Positions 58,673-64,000 of a stretch of DNA of 64,000 nucleotides are shown one piece after another. Position numbers and translations under genes: made by a program. The stretch is from Sipunculus nudus (taxonomy: Eukaryota > Annelida > Sipuncula > Golfingiida > Sipunculidae). Location of the stretch: assembly GCA_026874595.1 (NCBI GenBank), contig CM049314.1, positions 74,726,300-74,790,299 on the forward strand, in the 5' to 3' direction. Under the pieces are notes generated by a model, which worked only from the letters and a program-made list of their open reading frames with translations, did not search any database and was not told where the DNA came from. How positions within the stretch are numbered: the first letter of the stretch is position 1; every line of letters begins with the position of its first letter.

Positions 58673-59993
58673 TGTGACCGTCTCGCTGGATTCGGACAAA
58701 CCCCCGTATATTTGGTTATTTTTGTACTGTGCTGCCACCTTGTTTAGGAGCCGGTTGTCAGTCGCCAGTCTACTAATTCTGCCAACCAGCGCCATCTGCT
58801 GGGGAGTTTCTGTGAAATGACCTTTTTTTGTGAACGCTCGTCTTTGAGACGTCTCCTGCCATTTTGCCGCTCTATAACAAAGGTTTTACGCCGACTTGCG
58901 GTAAGAATGACTTTTCCAGGTGATCTTCGTATTGCAAGCTATTTCCAGTCATTGTTTTGATATGTCCAATTTGTTGAATGACGGTGTGTCAGCTGGCACC
59001 CAGATTCATGATGTTCACAAGTTTGGAACTGCGTAGTTAAACCGCCATTTTGTGATTGGATTGCAGGCTGCAGAATGTTGCACTTGACGATAGTCGTGCC
59101 TCGCCTTAATGACGTCCAGTGGTCCCACCCTTAGAAACCTGCTAACCGCGGTTCGTAATATTTGATACAATTCTAATCTTTCATGGTGTATGTATGGGAT
59201 ATGATGAGACGTGACGTCATCAGATATGCTTAAAGGTATATTTCAACTAGGTCTTGTAGTGTAATTAGAACATTTGGTAGATTTATGTCATGATGACCTA
59301 GATACTCCTTAATTAGTGATATTCTTAAATGGTCTGGTCATATGTAATATATGGTCTATGAAACATAACCTGGTGTACTATATGGTATCATTCCAACAAC
59401 TCAGTATTGTTTAATACAGATGTGCAAGTATTTTAGACTGTTTTAAGTGTACTAAGTATTGTCTATTAATGTATTTTGTTTAGATGGACTAATTTGGGTA
59501 TTAGTTCTCATTGTCACTCTTATGTCAAGGTTACATGGATGTATTTGTTTCGCACATTGTGGATGGATAGTAATAGTTGAATCTCTATGAGCATTATTGT
59601 GAGATAACATATATATATCACATATATTGCAGTATAACCCCATTACCTTGCCACCCATTCTGTTTGTTTTAAGCTCAACATCTGTACAGTCTAACCCAGT
59701 TGTTTGACCTACTTTGTTTATTAGTAGTTATCTTGCCCCAATGAAGTTTTCCTGTACAGTAACAGAGTTATATGAAGATAACAATAGGATATATCTTGAA
59801 TTATATGGAATCTGAGGTCACACTACTTTGCTTAAGGATACTACAGTGACTCGGTAAATGTTTTATTTCTCTATTATCATATGTTTTTCAGGGTTTCCTG
59901 TGCTGTCCTGAGTTTTATGTAACCAATACGACAGAATAAATCTTTGTCAACCTTTGCTGGTTGTCTGTCTCAGTCCATGGGGATTCGGCCACA
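58673..59993 (+). mobile_element. Probable solo LTR (TG...CA, TTAA target duplication)
   Basis: Starts TGTGACCG and ends CGGCCACA, flanked by TTAA at 58669-58672 and 59994-59997. AATAAA at 59935-59940 lies 53 bp before the 3' end, as expected for the R/U5 part of a plus-strand LTR. A GTAAGAAT donor (58901) and a TTTTTCAG acceptor (59884-59891) are also present. The interior is low-copy and less AT-rich at its start. It sits in an F1b fragment (AGATTAAT before; TATAATCAACTGC after, as at 26165 and 48210). No internal coding region or second LTR exists in the window, so it is a solo LTR; family unknown. A short CACA/TGTG-ended DNA transposon with TTAA duplication is the alternative. Confidence 0.62.
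58788..58802 (-). promoter_or_regulatory. CTCF-like motif inside the probable LTR
   Basis: The minus strand reads CCAGCAGATGGCGCT, a close match to the bilaterian CTCF core (CCASYAGRKGGCRS). Motif match only; binding is inference. Confidence 0.4.
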
Positions 59994-59997
59994 TTAA

Positions 59998-60472
59998 TAT
60001 AATCAACTGCATCCTTGTCTATCATTATCTTGCTTCATATAATCCCTAATAGTAAACAACAATTTATTTTAATTATTTATTTTTCATTTTTATGGTTGAA
60101 ATGAAAAAATACCCAATGGTGACTGCATGGTGTTATTTGAAATACAATTTTGGCCATCCATGGAAGATCCATAAATGATCAGTAATTGCAAGGTAATCCC
60201 CTGTAACTCATTAACTATAAATTCCTTTTCCATTCATTTTTTTAAGTTCTTATCATAAACCAAATATTAAAAAAAAGTTTATTGTTATGTTTATGGCCTA
60301 AACAAATACTAGTGGAGGGGGTTGGACAGTTAGATCCAGTTGAAGCCACCCAATTAAGAGCTGGCTGGCTGCAGAGTGCCTCGCTTCAAGCATGCATAAT
60401 TGGCCTGAAAGGTCAATGTGGGGACATAAAAGAGGGGCTTCAGTACAGCCAAGGTGTGATATGGTCTCATAA
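59998..60472. repeat. F1b fragment joining pieces two and three
   Basis: Runs from TATAATCAACTGCATCCTTG (as at 26165) through GGTGACTGCATGGTGTTATTTG (26280) to TTATTGTTATGTTTATGG and CAAGCATGCATAAT (as at 29695-29815). It shows that F1b is continuous where F4 interrupts it at 26446-29675. Confidence 0.68.
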
Positions 60473-61666
60473 CAAGTGACCCAGAGGTCATGACGCTCAG
60501 CTGACCAGGAAGACATTGACAAAAGTAATTTTATCATATGAATGTCAAATTTGAATGAAAATACTTTTTCCAAACTTGACCTTTTGTATAAAATCATCCA
60601 ATATTCACTGGGGTACTATGGAGCTCTGTAGCATGAAGGATATGGGTAACAGACACCTATTTTCAAGGTTTACAAGATGACTTTTCAGGGGTCTCCCAGC
60701 ATGTCAAAAAATAAAATTCTAGGTCCAGTTATTATGATTTGTGCCCTGTTAACAAATCCAAATGTTTATTCTGGGGGGTATTTCAAAGCCGCATAGGATG
60801 AAGGATATGGGTAACAGAGATGTAATTTCAGGTGCACAAGGAGACTTTTCAGGGGCCTCCCAGCATATCAAGAAAGGAGATTCTAGGTCAAGTCATTATA
60901 ATTTGTGCTCTGTTAACAGATGACCAAATCTTTATTCTTGGGAGTACTTCGGAGCCCCAGAGCATGAAGGATATGGGTAACAGGGACCTTATTTCGGGTT
61001 TCCATGTAGACCTTTTATGGGCTTCCCTGGAGGTGAGGACAGAAGATTATAGGTCCAGTCATTATGATTTGTGCCCTGTTAATATATGACCAAATCTTTA
61101 TTCTAGGGGGTACTTCAGAGCCCCATAGCTCACAGAATATGGGTAACAGGGACCTTATTTAGGGTTTCCATGTAGACCTTTTATGGGCTTCCCTGGAGGT
61201 GAGGACAGAAGATTCTAGGTCCAGTCATTATGATTTGTGCCCTGTTTACAGATGACCAAATGTTTAAAGATCACAAAAGTAGAGAAAAAAAATCGTAAAA
61301 AATAAAAAAAATATAGGTGGCGCCACCAATCTCCAGAAATTGATGAAACACTCCATGATCAATATCCATGCAAAGAATCATGGTGATTTATGCATTAGTT
61401 GTTCAGATACTTGAGCTTTTGTATTAAATTTTGCATTATTCTGGGGGGTACTTCAGAACCCCATAGCTCGAAGAATATAGGTCACAGTGACCTAATTTCA
61501 GGTTTACAAGGAGAATTTCCATAGACCTCCCAGGATTTCAAGTAAGAAGATTCCCGGTCTAGCGGTTACGATTTGTGCCCTGTTAACAGACAGACGCCTG
61601 GATGGTCGGACGGACGACGGACAAAAGGTGATCCCTACGGCTCAGATGACTTTCAGTCAGCTGAGC
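60473..61666 (-). mobile_element. F1a element copy 3
   Basis: CAAGTGACCCAGAGGTCATG and ACGCTCAGCTGAC (palindrome changed at two bases) to a GACGGACGACGG tract and hairpin GCTCAGATGACTTTC / AGTCAGCTGAGC. It contains several shortened monomers of ~180-340 bp. The GGTGGCGCCACC unit lies at ~61317. Confidence 0.72.
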
Positions 61667-62153
61667 TAAAAATTGAAAAAATACAGAATGCAGAAACTGC
61701 AGAATGCAGAAACTGATGAAACATTTCATGATCAATATCCATGCAAAGAATCATGGTGATCAATATAATAATTGTTCAGATACTTGAGCTTTTGTATCAA
61801 ATTTTCCATTATTCTGGGGGGTACTTCGGAGCCCCATAGCTCAGAGGTTATGGGTAACAGAGACCTAATTTCAAGTTTTTAAGGAAACTTTTAATGGGCC
61901 TCTCAGCATGTCAAGAGAGAAGATTCTAGGTCCAGTTGTTACGATTTGTGCCATGTTAACAGATGACCCCATCTTATGAGGTCTCAAAAATAGAGAAAAA
62001 AATTCGTAAAAATAAAAAAAATATAGGTGGCGCCACCATACTGCAGAAACTGATGACACATTCCATGATCAATATCCATGCAAAGAATCATGGCGATCAC
62101 TGCAATAGTCATTATTCTGAGGGATACTTCAGATGACTTGCAGTCAGCTGAGC
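61667..62153. repeat. F1a fragment ending in a second right hairpin
   Basis: One and a half monomers (GGTGGCGCCACCA at ~62028) ending CAGATGACTTGCAGTCAGCTGAGC followed by TAAAAA, without a GACGGA tract. Confidence 0.6.
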
Positions 62154-64000
62154 TAAAAACACTTAATGGTCAATATCCATGCAAAGAATCATGATGATCT
62201 CCGTATTAGTTGTTCAGATACTTCAGCTTTTGTATCATATTGTCCATTATTCTGAGGGATACTTCAGAGTCCTATAGCTTGAAGGATATAGGTAACAGAG
62301 ACCTAATTTCAAGTTTCCACAGGCACTCTTCATGGGCCTCCTTGCATGATTAGAATGAAGTTTCTAGGTCCAGTTGTTGCAATTTGTACCCTCTTGATAG
62401 ATAACATAGGTGGCGCCACCAGTCTGCAGGAACTGATGGAACATCTCATAATCAATATGTATGCCAAAAATCATGACCACCAGTGATGTAGTTATTGAGA
62501 TATTGAAGTTTTTGTATGAAATTTTTGACTACTCGGGGGGGGGGGGGGTACTTTCGGGCCCCATAGCTCAAAGGATATGGGTAACAGAGACCTAATTTCT
62601 GGTTTCCATGGAGACTTTTCATAGGTCTTCTAGTGTGTCAAAAATGAAGATTCTAGGTCCAGTCGTTACTATTTGTGCCATGCTAACAGATGACAGCATC
62701 CTTAAAGGTCTCAAAAATTGAGGAAAAAATCGTAAAAAATCGAACGATACAGGTGGCGCCACCAGTCTGCAGGAACAGATGACACATCTCATGATCAATA
62801 GTTATGCCACAAATCATAACCATCATTCAAGTAGTTAATGAGATATTGAAGTTTTTGTATGAAATTTTTTACTTTTCTTGGGGGTACTTTAGGGCTCCAT
62901 AGCTCGAAGAATATGGGTAAAAGAGACCTAATTTTGGTTTCCATGGAGACTTTTCATAGGTCTCTCAGTGTGTCGAGAATGAAGATTCTAGGTCCAGTCG
63001 TTATGATTTGTGCCACGTTAACGGATGACAGCATCCTTAAAGGTCTCAAAAATAGAGGAAAAAATCGTAAAAAATCAAACAATACAGGTGGCGCCACAAG
63101 TCTGCAGGAACTGATGGAACATTTCATAATCAATATGTATGCCAAAAATCATGACCATCAGTGATGTAGTTATTGAGATATTGAAGTTTTTGTATGAAAT
63201 TTTTGACTACTCTGGGGGGGGGGGGGTGGGGGTACTTTGGGGCCCCATAGCTCGAAGGATATGGTTAACAGAGACCTAATTTCTGGTTACCAAGGATATT
63301 TTTCATGGACCTCTCAGTGTGTCAAGAATGAAGATTCTAGGTCCAGTCGTTACGATTTGTGCCATGCTAACAGATGACAGCATCCTTAAAGGTCTCAAAA
63401 ATAGAGGAAAAAATCGTAAAAAATCGATCAATAAAGATGGCACCACCAGTCTGCAGGAAGTGATGACACATCTCATGATCAATAGTTATGCCACAAATCA
63501 TGACCATCAGTCAAGTAGTTAATGAGATATTGAAGTTTTTGTATGAAATTTTTTACTTTTCTTGGGGGTACTTTGGGGCTCCATAGCTCAAAGAATATGG
63601 GTAACTGAGACCTAATTTCTGGTTTCCATGGAGACTTTTTATAGGTCTCTCAGTGTGTCAAGAATGAAGATTCTAGGTCCAGTCTTTATGATTTGTGCCT
63701 TGTTAACAGATGTTTACATTTTGAAAGGTCTCAAAAATAGAGAAAAAAATTCGTAAAAAATTGAACGATACAGGTGGCACCACCAGTCTGCAGGAAGTGA
63801 TGGAACATCTCATGATCAATATGTATGACAAAAATCATGACCATCAGTCAAGTATTTATTGAGATATTGAAGTTTTTGTTTGAAATTTTTGACTTTTCTG
63901 GGGGCGTAGTTTGGGGCCCCATAGCTGGAAGGATATGGGTAACAGAGACCTAATTTCTGGTTTCCATGGAGACTTTTTATAGGTCTCTCAGTGTGTTGAG
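62154..64000. repeat. 336-bp satellite array, third locus, runs off the window
   Basis: Monomer anchors at 62608, 62943, ~63290, 63628 and 63966 (spacings 335-347). Units resemble the A type of the 20640-25600 array but are more diverged. The G6 site (CTGGGGGGTA) has expanded to 14 G at 62535-62548 and 13 G at 63214-63226. No coding content. Confidence 0.9.

Noticed and set aside
2089-64000. Autonomous Helitron or DNA transposon genes (Rep/helicase, Harbinger nuclease, Tc1-type transposase)
   Set aside because: Looked for in all long frames; only the hAT-type protein and the dead LINE RT were found.

Overview
The window looks like AT-rich intronic and intergenic DNA of a multicellular animal. 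Evidence is a split extracellular-domain gene with phased introns, a tRNA-derived SINE, a non-LTR retrotransposon remnant, hAT, Harbinger-like and Helitron-like elements, and long satellite and minisatellite arrays. Nothing bacterial is present. Repeat composition suggests a marine invertebrate, but the sequence alone does not fix the phylum.

Real protein-coding content is small. (1) On the plus strand, 8104-11322 is a two-exon hAT-transposase-derived gene with a TTF-type zinc finger (ZNF862/KIAA1586-like), joined across a clean phase-0 intron. (2) On the minus strand are two exons of what is probably one secreted or cell-surface gene: the C-terminal part of an F5/8 type C (discoidin) domain at 38477-38636, leaving phase 1, and an EGF-like domain at 13261-13395, a symmetrical phase 1-1 exon. 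They are separated by a ~25-kb intron made almost wholly of nested mobile elements.

Layout: 1-1675 is a 77-bp tandem array with a telomere-like core. 2097-2528 is a hAT-type MITE. 3110-5890 is a GTCACT-rich minisatellite. 8104-11322 is the hAT gene. 11483-12965 holds a hairpin-ended repeat family and fragments. 13261-15044 holds the EGF exon, a 40-bp minisatellite and a SINE. 15045-38385 is a set of nested insertions: a repeat (F6) split by a CAGGG-ended transposon with a TACAA target duplication, which has itself been filled by Helitron-like elements, a 336/672-bp satellite array, a LINE remnant cut by a foldback transposon, and Harbinger-like copies. The F5/8C exon is at 38477-38636. From 38649 to 64000 there are further copies of the same Helitron-like families, a Harbinger MITE, a probable solo LTR (58673-59993) and another satellite array.

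The main discovery-type observation is a group of repeat families (named here F1-F4) built to one plan. Read on the minus strand, each has a short inverted repeat at the left end, usually folded into a hairpin, and a palindrome close to the right end. F3 and F4 end TC...CTAG between A and T, the canonical Helitron signature. F1 and F2 end TTAGC...CTTG, a variant. Their interiors consist of tandem modules that repeatedly carry the palindrome GGTGGCGCCACC. Boundaries are supported within the window by several nested insertions that can be compared with uninterrupted sister copies. No Rep/helicase gene is present, so all would be non-autonomous.
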